64,000 nucleotides of DNA from Stutzerimonas stutzeri (GCF_000590475.1 NZ_CP007441.1:3230660-3294659); one strand, 5' to 3'. Counted from the first letter of the stretch, positions 35,107 to 44,284 are shown. The notes: a model not told the origin generated them from the letters alone. Program-made: numbers and translations.

Positions 35107-35502
35107 ATGAAAATGAACACCATCGAAAGCCCCCTATCGCGATTTCAGTTACCCAAGCTGGCAGCCGTTGCATTGGGAGGTTTACTGCTGGTTGGTTGTG
35201 CCGGCAATCCACCGAACGAACAGTTCGCCGTGACCGAATCCGCGGTTCGCAGCGCGGTCAGTGCGGGCGGTACCGAATATGCCGCGGTTGAAATGCGCGC
35301 CGCGCAGGAAAAATGGAAGCAGGCCGAACTGGCCATGCAGAAAGAAAACTACGACGAAGCGCGCAAGCTGGCCGAACAGGCCGAGTGGGATGCACGCGTC
35401 GCCGAGCGCAAGGCCCAGGCAGCCAAAGCGCAGAAGGCAGTAGAGGACGCCAACCGGGGTATTCAAGAGCTGCGCGAAGAAAGCATGCGCAGCGTCCAGT
35501 GA
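35107..35502 (+). CDS. DUF4398 outer-membrane lipoprotein
   Basis: 131 residues. The type II signal peptide ends in lipobox LLVGC (Cys at about residue 33), and the mature protein is almost wholly a helical, Ala/Glu/Lys/Gln-rich DUF4398 domain that probably forms a coiled coil. It is 42 bases upstream of an OmpA-like lipoprotein gene in the same direction, a pairing conserved in pseudomonads. Likely an envelope-stress structural lipoprotein. Confidence 0.85.
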   Translation: MKMNTIESPLSRFQLPKLAAVALGGLLLVGCAGNPPNEQFAVTESAVRSAVSAGGTEYAAVEMRAAQEKWKQAELAMQKENYDEARKLAEQAEWDARVAERKAQAAKAQKAVEDANRGIQELREESMRSVQ

Positions 35503-35544
35503 TCACCCCACTCAACTCTCGCCTTCAACACAGGATGATTCGTT

Positions 35545-36348
35545 ATGAATAAATTATTGACGCTCCCTACCGTACTGGCCATGAGCATCGGACTGGCTGC
35601 CTGCTCTTCGCAGCCCAACCAGAACCTTGAGCAAGCGCGTGGGCAGTATTCTCAGCTGCAAGCCGACGCCCGATCCAGCAAGTTGGCCGCATTGGAAACC
35701 GAAGACGCCGGCAAGTCGCTGGAAAAGGCCAACCAGGCCTATCTGAACGACGCGGACGAGGAAAAGGTCGATCAGCTTGCCTATCTGGCCAAGCGCCGCA
35801 TCGAGCTCGCCGAGCAGACCATCGCCCTGCGTACTGCCGAGCAGGACATCGAGAAGGCATCCGCCAAGCGCGCCGAAGCCCGACTTGAATCACGCGAGCA
35901 GCAACTCAAGCGCCAGCAGGACGAGATCCGCAAGCTCCAGCAGGACCTGCAAGCCAAGCAGACCGAGCGCGGCACACTGGTCACCTTCGGTGATGTCCTG
36001 TTCGATCTCAACAAGGCGGACCTCAAGCCGTCCGGTATGCGCGGCGTGCAGAAGCTCGCCGACTTCCTGAACGAAAATCCAGAGCGCAAGGTGATGGTCG
36101 AGGGCTACACCGACAGCACTGGCTCGGATTCCTACAATCAGCAGCTGTCCGAGCGGCGCGCCGAGTCTGTCCGGCGTGCATTGACCCATGCTGGGGTCGA
36201 TGCGCAGCGCATCCAGGCGGTCGGTTACGGGGAAGAGTATCCGGTGGCGAGCAACGACTCGAACTCAGGTCGGGCGATGAACCGCCGTGTCGAGGTGACC
36301 ATCTCCAACGACAATCAACGCGTTGCACCGCGTTCGTCGATGCGGTAA
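35545..36348 (+). CDS. OmpA-family peptidoglycan-binding lipoprotein
   Basis: 267 residues. Lipobox LAAC near residue 20, a long helical coiled-coil middle (about 35-145, including a second DUF4398-like region), then a C-terminal OmpA domain. The domain holds FDLNKADLKPSG and VEGYTDSTGSDSYNQQLSERRA, the latter with the conserved Asp and Arg that hold diaminopimelate. It should tie the outer membrane to peptidoglycan. It resembles the P. aeruginosa lipoprotein called LptF, but orthology is from memory and no symbol is assigned. Followed by a strong terminator. Confidence 0.92.
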   Translation: MNKLLTLPTVLAMSIGLAACSSQPNQNLEQARGQYSQLQADARSSKLAALETEDAGKSLEKANQAYLNDADEEKVDQLAYLAKRRIELAEQTIALRTAEQDIEKASAKRAEARLESREQQLKRQQDEIRKLQQDLQAKQTERGTLVTFGDVLFDLNKADLKPSGMRGVQKLADFLNENPERKVMVEGYTDSTGSDSYNQQLSERRAESVRRALTHAGVDAQRIQAVGYGEEYPVASNDSNSGRAMNRRVEVTISNDNQRVAPRSSMR

Positions 36349-36385
36349 TGCCGCGCTGCCTGACGGTTGACAACATCAACCGCCG

Positions 36386-36415
36386 AAGCCCGCCGTCATG
36401 GCGGGCTTTTTGTTT
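36386..36415 (+). terminator. intrinsic terminator of the lipoprotein operon
   Basis: AAGCCCGCC-gtcat-GGCGGGCTT followed by TTTTGTTT, 38 bases after the OmpA-like stop. Confidence 0.88.
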
Positions 36416-36442
36416 CACGCCGGGCCTCGCCGAATCGAAATG

Positions 36443-36781
36443 TCAGGGCTTGGTTGCCGGCTCTGCCGCCGTCGGAACGCCCTGGCTCATGCAGCGAATC
36501 GCGCGCTTTTGCTTATCCACCAGCACGCCGCTCAAGCCCTTCTGTTCGGTGTCGAAAAGTACCAGCACGCCATCGATGCAGTCGGCTATCTGCGGTGCGG
36601 GCTTTAGCGAGACGCGGTAATCCTCCCCCGGAACGGTCTTGAGCATCGTGTAATCGGCCAGCAACAGCGCGTCTTCCGGCTTGGCGATATGCACGTAGCC
36701 ATAGTAGGAAAGCACCGCAACGGTGCCGATGACGCTGCCGATGGCGGTGAGGATCAGCGGAATTGGATTGCGTTCGGACAT
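36443..36781 (-). CDS. membrane-anchored hypothetical protein
   Basis: 112 residues with a single N-terminal helix (about 8-27, LILTAIGSVIGTVAVLSYYG) and a periplasmic or cytoplasmic C-terminal part with two Cys. No domain recognised. Start at 36781 places a short charged N-terminus before the helix; the upstream extension is rejected for lack of signal. It is convergent with the OmpA-like gene. Confidence 0.65.
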   Translation of the reverse strand: MSERNPIPLILTAIGSVIGTVAVLSYYGYVHIAKPEDALLLADYTMLKTVPGEDYRVSLKPAPQIADCIDGVLVLFDTEQKGLSGVLVDKQKRAIRCMSQGVPTAAEPATKP

Positions 36782-37067
36782 GGACGGATTCGCCTGATCA
36801 AAGAGGCGGCATTGTCGCAAAAAACCGAGTCCCGGCGCGAAGGCTACGTCGTTTCACCTCCGCGCCAGCAATGACGTGTGAACTGTCGGATCACGAGCGC
36901 AGCTGGCAGCGTGCCAGCCAGACTAGTCTGTGTTGATCGCCTGGCATCGCTGACGCGAATAACGCTTCACCCGCGCGCGATTAACGCTGATCGTTGCTTA
37001 GATTCGGCGCGACTGCGCCAGCGCCCCCACGGCATCGCCACACTTCATACGACAGGACGAGCCCGCC

Positions 37068-38633
37068 ATGGATATTTCCGCCCGCCCCGACACCATCAGC
37101 CTCGACCAGCCTTTCGCCGCTGTGCCCGAGCTCATCGCGCACTGGGCCAAACACCGGCCGGATCACCCCGCGTTGATCCAGGATGGCCGCCAGCTGAGCT
37201 TCGGCCAACTGGACGAGCGCATGAACCGTGTCGCTGCGGCCTTGCAGCGCGATGGCATGAAACCCGGTAATAGCATCGCGATCTGCGCCTTCAACTCCAT
37301 CGAATATGCCGTGGTGTTTCTCGGCGCATTGCGCGCCGGCGTAGCGGTGGCGCCTCTGGCTCCTTCGGCCAGCGCCGAGAGCCTGCTGACCATGCTGGCC
37401 GACGCCTCGCCCCGCTTGCTGTTCGTCGATGCGTCAGCTGCCCAACATCTGTCCCCGGTCATGGCGCGGCTGCCCTGCCCGCTCCTGAGCCTGGATCAGG
37501 CCAGTACGAACGCGCTATCGGCATGGCTCGGCGACGAGGCGACCTCGCCCGTGGCGATCCAACCGGACTGGGCGTTCAACATCATCTATTCCTCCGGCAC
37601 CACCGGCGAGCCAAAGGGCATCGTGCAGTCCCATGCCATGCGCTGGGCCCACGTGCGCCGCAGTGCCGCATACGGTTACGACGATGCCACCACGCTAATT
37701 TCCACGCCGCTGTATTCCAACACCACATTGGTCGCCTTTCTGCCGACAGTGGCCCTGGGCAGCACCGTGGTGCTGATGGGCAAGTTCGAGGCCGGTGAGT
37801 ACCTGCGGCTCGCGCAGCAGCATGGCGTGACCCATACCATGCTGGTGCCGGTGCAATACCAGCGAATCATGGCCCGCGAGGATTTCGCTCGCTACGACCT
37901 CAGCCGCTTTCGCTACAAGTTCTGCACCAGCGCGCCGTTCAATGCAGCGCTGAAAGCCGATGTGCTGGCGCGCTGGCCAGGCGGGCTTGTCGACACCTAT
38001 GGCATGACCGAAGGCGGCGGCACCTGCATCCTTGCCGCCCATGACTACCCGGAAAAACTGCATACCGTCGGCAAGCCCGCCGAGGGGCACGACATCCGCG
38101 TTATCGACGACGAAGGCAACGAACTGCCCGAGGGCGCGACCGGCGAGATAGTCGGACACTCACCGGCGATGATGACCGGCTATCTGAACAAGCCGGAGAA
38201 AACCGCAGAGGCCGAATGGTTCGATCCCAGCGGCAAACGCTTCATCCGTACCGGCGACGTCGGCCGCTTCGACGCCGAGGGCTTCCTTACGCTGCTAGAC
38301 CGCAAAAAGGACATGATTATCTCCGGCGGTTTCAACCTCTACCCGAGCGATCTGGAAGCGATTCTGCGCGAGCATCCTGGGATTGCCGATGTGGCCGTTA
38401 TCGGGGTGCCATCCACCCGCTGGGGAGAAACGCCGGTGGCTTTCGTCGTGCCCACTGCCGTCGCGACGGAAACACCCGAAGCGCTGCTGGACTGGTTCAA
38501 CGGACGCGTGGGCAAGACCCAGCGCCTCGCGCGTCTGGCGTTTACCGACGAACTGCCGCGCAGCGCCATCGGCAAGGTCCTCAAGCGCGAACTGCGCGAT
38601 CGCTACCAGGCCGAGCACGGCACTGCGGACTGA
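37068..38633 (+). CDS. AMP-dependent acyl-CoA synthetase
   Basis: Activates a carboxylic acid to its CoA thioester through an acyl-adenylate. 521 residues, complete ANL fold: P-loop IIYSSGTTGEPKGIV, motif YGMTEGGG, hinge and LDRKKDMIISGGFNLYPSDLE, and C-terminal catalytic Lys in PRSAIGKVLKREL. Substrate not predictable; benzoate/medium-chain type ligases look similar. It stands alone on the plus strand, convergent with ghrA, next to the large acyl-CoA cluster, and might be part of the same pathway. Confidence 0.92.
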   Translation: MDISARPDTISLDQPFAAVPELIAHWAKHRPDHPALIQDGRQLSFGQLDERMNRVAAALQRDGMKPGNSIAICAFNSIEYAVVFLGALRAGVAVAPLAPSASAESLLTMLADASPRLLFVDASAAQHLSPVMARLPCPLLSLDQASTNALSAWLGDEATSPVAIQPDWAFNIIYSSGTTGEPKGIVQSHAMRWAHVRRSAAYGYDDATTLISTPLYSNTTLVAFLPTVALGSTVVLMGKFEAGEYLRLAQQHGVTHTMLVPVQYQRIMAREDFARYDLSRFRYKFCTSAPFNAALKADVLARWPGGLVDTYGMTEGGGTCILAAHDYPEKLHTVGKPAEGHDIRVIDDEGNELPEGATGEIVGHSPAMMTGYLNKPEKTAEAEWFDPSGKRFIRTGDVGRFDAEGFLTLLDRKKDMIISGGFNLYPSDLEAILREHPGIADVAVIGVPSTRWGETPVAFVVPTAVATETPEALLDWFNGRVGKTQRLARLAFTDELPRSAIGKVLKRELRDRYQAEHGTAD

Positions 38634-38768
38634 AGACAGGGCCACCGCTTTCGCCACCAACAGGCGGGGCGCGCCTGGTTGTTTTCTGGGGCTCAGACCT
38701 GATAAAGCCCTCAGGCGATGCGTTGTCTCGAGCAGCCCTAGTCCTTCCAACGGTCAGCCGGGGCGCTG

Positions 38769-39698
38769 TCAGTAGCCGCGTTCGACATCCACCACGCCGC
38801 TGATCGCCTGACCCTGCTCCAGCGCGAGGATTTTCTCGCTGATCTGGGAGATGGTCGCTTCGCGCAGGGTGCGGGCCGAGACGTGGGGTGTAATGGTCAC
38901 CTGCGGCATGCTCCAGAACGGATGCGTCGTCGGCAGTGGCTCTTCACGGAACACATCAAGCACTGCGCGGGAGACGCGGCCCTCTTCGATGGCGCGACAG
39001 AGATCCTCGTCCACCAGATGTTCACCGCGGCCGACGTTGATCACCACTGCGTCGGGCCGGAGCCGCGACAACACCTCGTAATCGATCAGATCGCGGGTGC
39101 TGTCGGTCAGCGGCAGCGTGTTGATCAGCACCCGGGTTTCACCCAGAAAGTGGTCGAGTTCCGCCTCGCCAGCAAAGCTGCGCACGCCGTCGATGGCGTG
39201 GCTGGAGCGCGCCCAGCCGCAGACCGGGTAATCCAGCCCGGCGAAAGTGCGCGCAACTCGCTGGCCGATCTGACCGAGCCCAAGCACCCCAACCGGCCAC
39301 TCGCTGCGCTCGATGGGTCGTCGCAGCTTCCATTGGCCGGCGGCCTGCTGCTCGCGGTAGGCATCCATGTCGCGACTGATGCCGATCACGTGGTAAGCGA
39401 CGTACTCGGCCATCTGCACGGACATGCCGGCATCTTCCAGGCGCACCACCGGAATATTGCGCGGCAAGTTCGACATCCGTACCAGCGCATCGATACCAGC
39501 GCCCATGTTGAAGATCGCCTTGAGCTGCGGCTCCTTGTCAAATAGCGCCGCTGGCGGATGCCAGACGATGGCGTAATCGGCGCCCCAGCTCGGCATGTCC
39601 GGCTGCCAGACCTGGATCTCAGCCCCCGGCAGGTGCTGCTGAATCAGATTGGTCCAGCGTTCGGGCTTGGGATCGGCGGCGACGAAGAGGATTTTCAT
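38769..39698 (-). CDS. ghrA: glyoxylate/hydroxypyruvate reductase GhrA-type dehydrogenase
   Basis: NAD(P)H-dependent reduction of glyoxylate or hydroxypyruvate to glycolate or glycerate. 309 residues from ATG 39698. The nucleotide-binding loop GVLGLGQIGQRVARTF is followed by the catalytic Arg in NVGRGEHLV, the Glu in VFREEPLP and the His in TPHVSARTL. The compact length and the motif order fit the GhrA subgroup rather than formate-dehydrogenase-like relatives. It follows the aldolase gene on the same strand after a 53-base gap containing a T-run. Confidence 0.88.
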   Translation of the reverse strand: MKILFVAADPKPERWTNLIQQHLPGAEIQVWQPDMPSWGADYAIVWHPPAALFDKEPQLKAIFNMGAGIDALVRMSNLPRNIPVVRLEDAGMSVQMAEYVAYHVIGISRDMDAYREQQAAGQWKLRRPIERSEWPVGVLGLGQIGQRVARTFAGLDYPVCGWARSSHAIDGVRSFAGEAELDHFLGETRVLINTLPLTDSTRDLIDYEVLSRLRPDAVVINVGRGEHLVDEDLCRAIEEGRVSRAVLDVFREEPLPTTHPFWSMPQVTITPHVSARTLREATISQISEKILALEQGQAISGVVDVERGY

Positions 39699-39720
39699 GG
39701 GCACTCGGCTTCTGCTCGGT

Positions 39721-39748
39721 TAAAAAAAAAATGCGGCCTGCCAGCCTA
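39721..39748 (-). terminator. possible weak terminator after the aldolase gene
   Basis: On the minus strand a short GGC...GCC hairpin is followed by about ten T residues (39722-39731). The stem is weak, so some transcription may pass into ghrA. Confidence 0.4.
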
Positions 39749-39751
39749 GCG

Positions 39752-40498
39752 TTAAATGGCGTAGACGTGACCGTTGGCTTCAAGCAGGCGCAACAGGGCT
39801 GGCCAGGTCAGCTTGGCGGCGCTGCCCAGCCCAGCCGATTGCTGGCGAGTGGTCTCGATGGCGGCGGCGGATGGCATGTGGGTCGGGCCGCAGGACTGGG
39901 CACGTACCTGAATTTCGCACGCTTTCATCAGGAAATAGAGATAGGTAAAAGCTTCGGCTACGGTTGCGCCGGCGGTGAGCACGCCATGGTTGCGCAAAAT
40001 CATCATTTGCTTGCTACCGAGGTCGGCTATCAGCCGCTCACGCTCACTGAGGTCCAGCGCCACGCCTTCGTATTCGTGATAGGTGATGTGATCCAGACAA
40101 AGCATGGCCGTCTGGCTCAGCGGCAGCAGACCGTCACGATGCGCCGAGACCGCCGTGCCATCAGCCGCATGCAGGTGCATGACCGCTCCGGCGTCTTCAC
40201 GTCCCATGTGAATCGCGCTGTGAATGGTGAAACCGGCGGGATTGACCCGATGCAGGCTGCCGCTCTGGACGATTTGCCCCTCACTGTCGACCTTGACCAA
40301 CGACGAGGCGGTGATCTCCTGGAACAGCAGGCCGTAGGGGTTGATCAGGAAATGGTGCTCGGGGCCAGGAACCCGCGCTGACAGGTGGGTGAAGACCAGG
40401 TCGTCCCAACCGAAGTGCGCCACCAGCCGATAGGCTGCGGCCAGGTCCTTGCGCACCTGCCATTCGGCTTCGCGATTCGTCGAGGTTGACTCTTGCAT
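39752..40498 (-). CDS. class II aldolase/adducin family protein
   Basis: 248 residues of the zinc-dependent class II aldolase fold (L-fuculose-phosphate aldolase relatives and decarboxylases). Metal-ligand His pairs are visible in AVMHLHAADG and after ITYHEYEG, plus LRNHGVLTAG. Which C-C bond is cut, or whether it acts as an epimerase or decarboxylase, is not clear. It is 63 bases downstream of the CoA ligase on the same strand, at the distal end of the acyl-CoA operon. Confidence 0.88.
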   Translation of the reverse strand: MQESTSTNREAEWQVRKDLAAAYRLVAHFGWDDLVFTHLSARVPGPEHHFLINPYGLLFQEITASSLVKVDSEGQIVQSGSLHRVNPAGFTIHSAIHMGREDAGAVMHLHAADGTAVSAHRDGLLPLSQTAMLCLDHITYHEYEGVALDLSERERLIADLGSKQMMILRNHGVLTAGATVAEAFTYLYFLMKACEIQVRAQSCGPTHMPSAAAIETTRQQSAGLGSAAKLTWPALLRLLEANGHVYAI

Positions 40499-40561
40499 AG
40501 CTCTGCTCCGTTGGTTTCGAGAGCGCCAGATGGCGCATGACCCGCAGTCGGCGGGTGGTAC

Positions 40562-42244
40562 TCAGGCCTCCTGCGCGTTGCCGGCGTGCTTGCGATTTTC
40601 CTCTTCCTGCAAAGCGCGCCACATCAACTTGCCGGTCGAGGAGCGCGGCAGCGACGCGACGAACTCCACATAGACCGGCGCTTTGTAGGCCGCCATCTCC
40701 GCCTTGCACCAGTCGATAATGTCTTGCTCGCTGACCTGCCCGGCCTGGCCGTCACGCAGTACCACGCAGGCCTTGACCGTCTCGCCGCGCTTGGGGTCGG
40801 GGCGTGAGATGACACAGCACTCCTGGATCGCCGGGTGGCGGTACATCAGGCTTTCCACTTCCGACGGCCAGACCTTGAAGCCGGACGCATTGATCATGCG
40901 CTTGACCCGGTCGACGAGGAAGAAATAGCCCTCTTCATCGTAGTAGCCCATGTCGCCGGTGCGGAAGAAACGCTTGCCGTCCAGTTCGATGAACGCGCGT
41001 TCGGTCTCCTCCGGCCGGTTCCAGTAGCCCTGGAACAGCTGTGGACCGTAGCTGATGATCTCGCCCACTTCATTGGGGCCCAGCTCGCGTTGGCTCTGCA
41101 GGTCGATGACCCGGCTGTCGACATCGAATACGGGAATACCAAGGCACTGCGCCTTGGGCCGCGGCACCGGGTTGATATGGGTGGCGGCGATGGTTTCCGA
41201 CAGGCCATAGCCTTCGATATAGCGCAGGCCGGTGAGCCGATGCAGTTTCTCCTCTACCGCTTTGGGCATCGCCGCCCCGCCGCCGCCGACGCTGACCAGG
41301 CTGGACAGGTTGTAGCGCTCCAGATCCGGATCGGAGAGAAAGTCGATGGCCATGGTGGCGATATTGACCCAGCCGGTAACCTGGTGGCGCTCGATCAGCT
41401 GCGCCGCCACTTTACGGTCCCAGCGGGTCATGATTACAGCCGTGCCGCCGTTGTAGATCGGCCCGCTCATGGCGCCCTGCATGCCGGTGACGTGGAAGTA
41501 CGGCAGCGTCGCGAGGATCACCGATTCGCTGGTGCTGTTGGTCCAGACCACGCGGTGAATGATGGTCGCCATGGCCGAACGATGGGTGTGCATGCAGCCC
41601 TTCGGCGCGCCGGTGGTGCCAGAGCTGTAGGGAAACACGCAGAGATCGTCCGGCCCTACCATATGCGGCCCGGGTGCGTAACCGGCTTCAAGCGCCTCGC
41701 GCCAGGCGATACCGCCGGAGAAAGTCGGCGCGACGGCCGCCGCCTGGACTTCCGCCGGCAGCGCCAGATCCGTGGACTGCCTGACATATTCAGAATAGGC
41801 CGCAACGATTACCTGACGCAGCTGAGCAACCCCTACCAGCGGCGCAATAAAGCCGGTCAGCTCTAGCCCGCAGAGACAGACTGCCGCACCGGTGTCGTGC
41901 AGGTAGTGTTCCAGCTCGGCGCTGTGGTTCATCGGGTTGACCGGCACCACTACGGCGTCGGCACGCAGGATCGCGTAGTAGGCAATGGTGAATTGCGGGG
42001 AGTTTTGCATATACAGCAGCACCCGGTCGCCCTTGGTCACGCCCAGGTGCTGCAGATAGCCGGCCAGCGCTTCCACTTCACGCAGCAGCTCGCGATATGT
42101 GATCAGGCTGTCGTAATAGACGATGGCCGTCTTGTCCGGAAAGCGTCGCGCGGAGATTTCCAGATTGGCGAACAGGCTGGTTTCCGGCACCGTCAGGTGC
42201 TTGGGCAAATCCTCGGGCCAGGCTTCATGATGACGAGTGAACAT
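40562..42244 (-). CDS. long-chain fatty acid--CoA ligase-like enzyme
   Basis: 560 residues, ANL superfamily. Adenylate-binding P-loop FPYSSGTTGAPKGCMHTH, YIEGYGLSETIA, the hinge region FLVDRVKRMINASGFKVWPS and the C-terminal catalytic Lys in RSSTGKLMW. Its position in an operon with acyl-CoA dehydrogenase, SDR and thioesterase suggests it activates the pathway's carboxylate. The actual chain length or ring type is unknown. The 180 bases upstream are filled by a MITE-like element, which may have displaced the original junction with surE. Confidence 0.93.
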   Translation of the reverse strand: MFTRHHEAWPEDLPKHLTVPETSLFANLEISARRFPDKTAIVYYDSLITYRELLREVEALAGYLQHLGVTKGDRVLLYMQNSPQFTIAYYAILRADAVVVPVNPMNHSAELEHYLHDTGAAVCLCGLELTGFIAPLVGVAQLRQVIVAAYSEYVRQSTDLALPAEVQAAAVAPTFSGGIAWREALEAGYAPGPHMVGPDDLCVFPYSSGTTGAPKGCMHTHRSAMATIIHRVVWTNSTSESVILATLPYFHVTGMQGAMSGPIYNGGTAVIMTRWDRKVAAQLIERHQVTGWVNIATMAIDFLSDPDLERYNLSSLVSVGGGGAAMPKAVEEKLHRLTGLRYIEGYGLSETIAATHINPVPRPKAQCLGIPVFDVDSRVIDLQSQRELGPNEVGEIISYGPQLFQGYWNRPEETERAFIELDGKRFFRTGDMGYYDEEGYFFLVDRVKRMINASGFKVWPSEVESLMYRHPAIQECCVISRPDPKRGETVKACVVLRDGQAGQVSEQDIIDWCKAEMAAYKAPVYVEFVASLPRSSTGKLMWRALQEEENRKHAGNAQEA

Positions 42245-42270
42245 TACAGAACTCCTGAATCGCTATTAAA

Positions 42271-42423
42271 GGCCGTTGAAAAAACGTAGGCGAGGCAGGC
42301 AAGACAAGGCAAAAACAGTCGAAGAAGCGGACCGGGCTCGCGTACGAGTTTAGGTGTTCTAAATGAGCATTCTGAGGCTGTTTTAACGCAGTATTGCCAA
42401 CGCAGGTAGTTTTTCAGCGGCCT
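42271..42423. repeat. 153-bp MITE-like element
   Basis: Terminal inverted repeats AGGCCGTTGAAAAAAC (42271-42286) and GTTTTTCAGCGGCCT (42409-42423) differ at one position plus a one-base indel. An internal AAAACAG/CTGTTTT pair lets the element fold further. TTAA flanks both sides (42267-42270 and 42425-42428), possibly a target duplication, though one copy is in the surE stop. No ORF of its own. I recall near-identical sequences as multicopy intergenic repeats in P. stutzeri-type genomes, unverified here. Confidence 0.72.
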
Positions 42424-42424
42424 G

Positions 42425-43207
42425 TTAAAGGGCCAGTTCGGCCATGGCCCACTCTTCGCCCCACTCGAGCCAGCCCCGGGTGTCGCGCAAGGGTGTGATG
42501 GCGATGCGCTTCTCGCGCAGCGCGGTGACATCCGCTTCAGGCGCGACGATGTGCGCCGATGAGTGCTCGAAGCCGAGCCACCAGTACGGCAAGCCGCGAC
42601 CGTCCCGTCCCGCCTGTAATCGCGGACGGGCGATCGAGCCGCGTGATTGTTTGGTCATCCGCAAGTGGCTGACCACATCAGCCGGACAGGCCGGAAAGTT
42701 GAGGTTCCAGCAGCAACCACCCTCCTCCCGACGCGCCCAGAGCGCGCGGATCGTGGTTTCGGCATAAGTTTCGACACAGGACCAATCGATATGGGTGCGG
42801 TCGAGGAACGCCTGGCTCAGTCCGATGGCGGGCAGCCCCAGGAGGTCGGCGCTGAGGACCGCCCCTAAGGTTCCTGAATATGGCACCGAGTCGCCGATAT
42901 TCGCGCCGCTGTTGATGCCGGAAAGCACCAGGTCGGGTGGCGAATCCTGCAGCCATTCGGCCATGGCGAACATCACGCAATCAGAGGGCGTACCGGAAAC
43001 GGCGAAGCGCCGCTCGCCGTGGTGGTACACCCGCAATGGCGAGTGCACCGAGATGCCCTGGCCAGTGCCGCTTTGGTCGTGCTCGGGTGCTACGACCCAG
43101 ACTTCTTCGGCCAGTTGCGCAGCGATCAGCTCGAGCAGTGCGAGCCCTGGCGCGGCGATGCCGTCATCGTTGGTCAGCAGGACACGCCGCAGCAATGGAC
43201 CGCTCAT
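42425..43207 (-). CDS. SurE-family 5'/3'-nucleotidase
   Basis: 260-residue metal-dependent phosphatase of the SurE family. Signatures LLTNDDGIAAPG, SGTPSDCVMFAM and LSGINSGANIGDS are intact, with Asp-Asp metal ligands in NDDG. Its start overlaps the kinase-like gene's stop (ATGA), so translation is coupled. Housekeeping surE of pseudomonads lies beside pcm and rpoS; this copy in an acyl-CoA operon is therefore likely a paralogue with a pathway-specific dephosphorylation role. No symbol is given for that reason. Confidence 0.9.
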   Translation of the reverse strand: MSGPLLRRVLLTNDDGIAAPGLALLELIAAQLAEEVWVVAPEHDQSGTGQGISVHSPLRVYHHGERRFAVSGTPSDCVMFAMAEWLQDSPPDLVLSGINSGANIGDSVPYSGTLGAVLSADLLGLPAIGLSQAFLDRTHIDWSCVETYAETTIRALWARREEGGCCWNLNFPACPADVVSHLRMTKQSRGSIARPRLQAGRDGRGLPYWWLGFEHSSAHIVAPEADVTALREKRIAITPLRDTRGWLEWGEEWAMAELAL

Positions 43208-44274
43208 GACAGTGCTCCCTTGTCGCCGCCCTGGGCGACGCGCCAGCCGGCGTCAGCCAGCAGACCGGCGCGTTGACCGACCTGCAGCGCATCGGCATTG
43301 CTGGCATTGCCCTGCAGCGCGCGGGCGTAAACGCCTTGCAGAATCGCGGCAAGCCGGAACAGCGAAAACGCCACGAAAACATGCCAGTCAGCCACGTCGC
43401 CCCGGCCGCTCTGCCGGCAGTAGCGTTCCAGCACCTGCTGTTCGGACGGAAGGCCCTGTGCCTGAAGGTCAATGCCGACCAGCCCACGCAGGCCATCCAC
43501 ACCGGCTGGCAGGTGATAGGGCAGGCAGAAATACGCGAGATCGGCCAGTGGATGGCCGATGGTGGACAGCTCCCAGTCGAGAATCGCCGCTACCTTCGCC
43601 TGGCCCGGCTCGAAGATCAGATTGCCGAGGCGGTAATCGCCATGGGCGATAGCGCATTCATCGAACTGCGGCAGTTGCTCAGGCAACCACTGCATCAGAC
43701 GCTCCATTGACGGCATGTCGCCGGTGCGGGACGCCTGGTACTGGCCGGACCAACGCTTCACCTGCCGCGCAAAGTAGCCCTGTGCCTTGCCAAAATCGCC
43801 AAGCCCGACCGCTGCCACATCGACCTGATGAAGCTCGGCCAGCGTATCGACGGCGGCGAGGTGAATCGGTTGTCGCTCGTTGCTTGCCACCCCATCCAGC
43901 GCCGGGTGGCTGAAAATCCGGCCTGTCACGTGATCCATCAGGTAAAAGGCGGTGCCGATGATGCTGTCGTCTTCACACAGCAGATGCACACGCGGGACCG
44001 GCACGCGGGTGTGCTCGGATAGCGCGCGGATCACCTTATATTCGCGTTCGACCATATGCGCCGACGGCAGCACCTTGCCTGGCGGCTTTTTGCGCAGCAC
44101 GTAACGACGCCCGGCGCTTTCCAGCAGATAGGTAGGATTGGACTGGCCACCCTGGAACTGACGAATGCTCAGTTCTTCACTCACCTCCGGCACGTGCAAG
44201 CGCAGATACCGAGCCAGCGCTGCCTCATCGAAGCGATGTGCCGGCAGAACCTCAATCAGCTCGGGTTCGTTCAT
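43204..44274 (-). CDS. aminoglycoside-phosphotransferase-like kinase (acyl-CoA dehydrogenase associated)
   Basis: 356 residues of the APH/choline-kinase fold. The catalytic loop HGDYRLGNLIFE and the metal-binding ILDWELSTIGHPLADLAY are complete, as is the N-terminal nucleotide lobe (VLRKKPPGKVL). Proteins of this group are commonly encoded with, or fused to, acyl-CoA dehydrogenases (as in ACAD10/11), where they phosphorylate 4-hydroxyacyl-CoAs before elimination. Here the neighbouring acyl-CoA dehydrogenase and SDR fit that picture. It is not an antibiotic-resistance gene on this evidence. Confidence 0.92.
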   Translation of the reverse strand: MNEPELIEVLPAHRFDEAALARYLRLHVPEVSEELSIRQFQGGQSNPTYLLESAGRRYVLRKKPPGKVLPSAHMVEREYKVIRALSEHTRVPVPRVHLLCEDDSIIGTAFYLMDHVTGRIFSHPALDGVASNERQPIHLAAVDTLAELHQVDVAAVGLGDFGKAQGYFARQVKRWSGQYQASRTGDMPSMERLMQWLPEQLPQFDECAIAHGDYRLGNLIFEPGQAKVAAILDWELSTIGHPLADLAYFCLPYHLPAGVDGLRGLVGIDLQAQGLPSEQQVLERYCRQSGRGDVADWHVFVAFSLFRLAAILQGVYARALQGNASNADALQVGQRAGLLADAGWRVAQGGDKGALS

Positions 44275-44284
44275 CGCCGAACCC

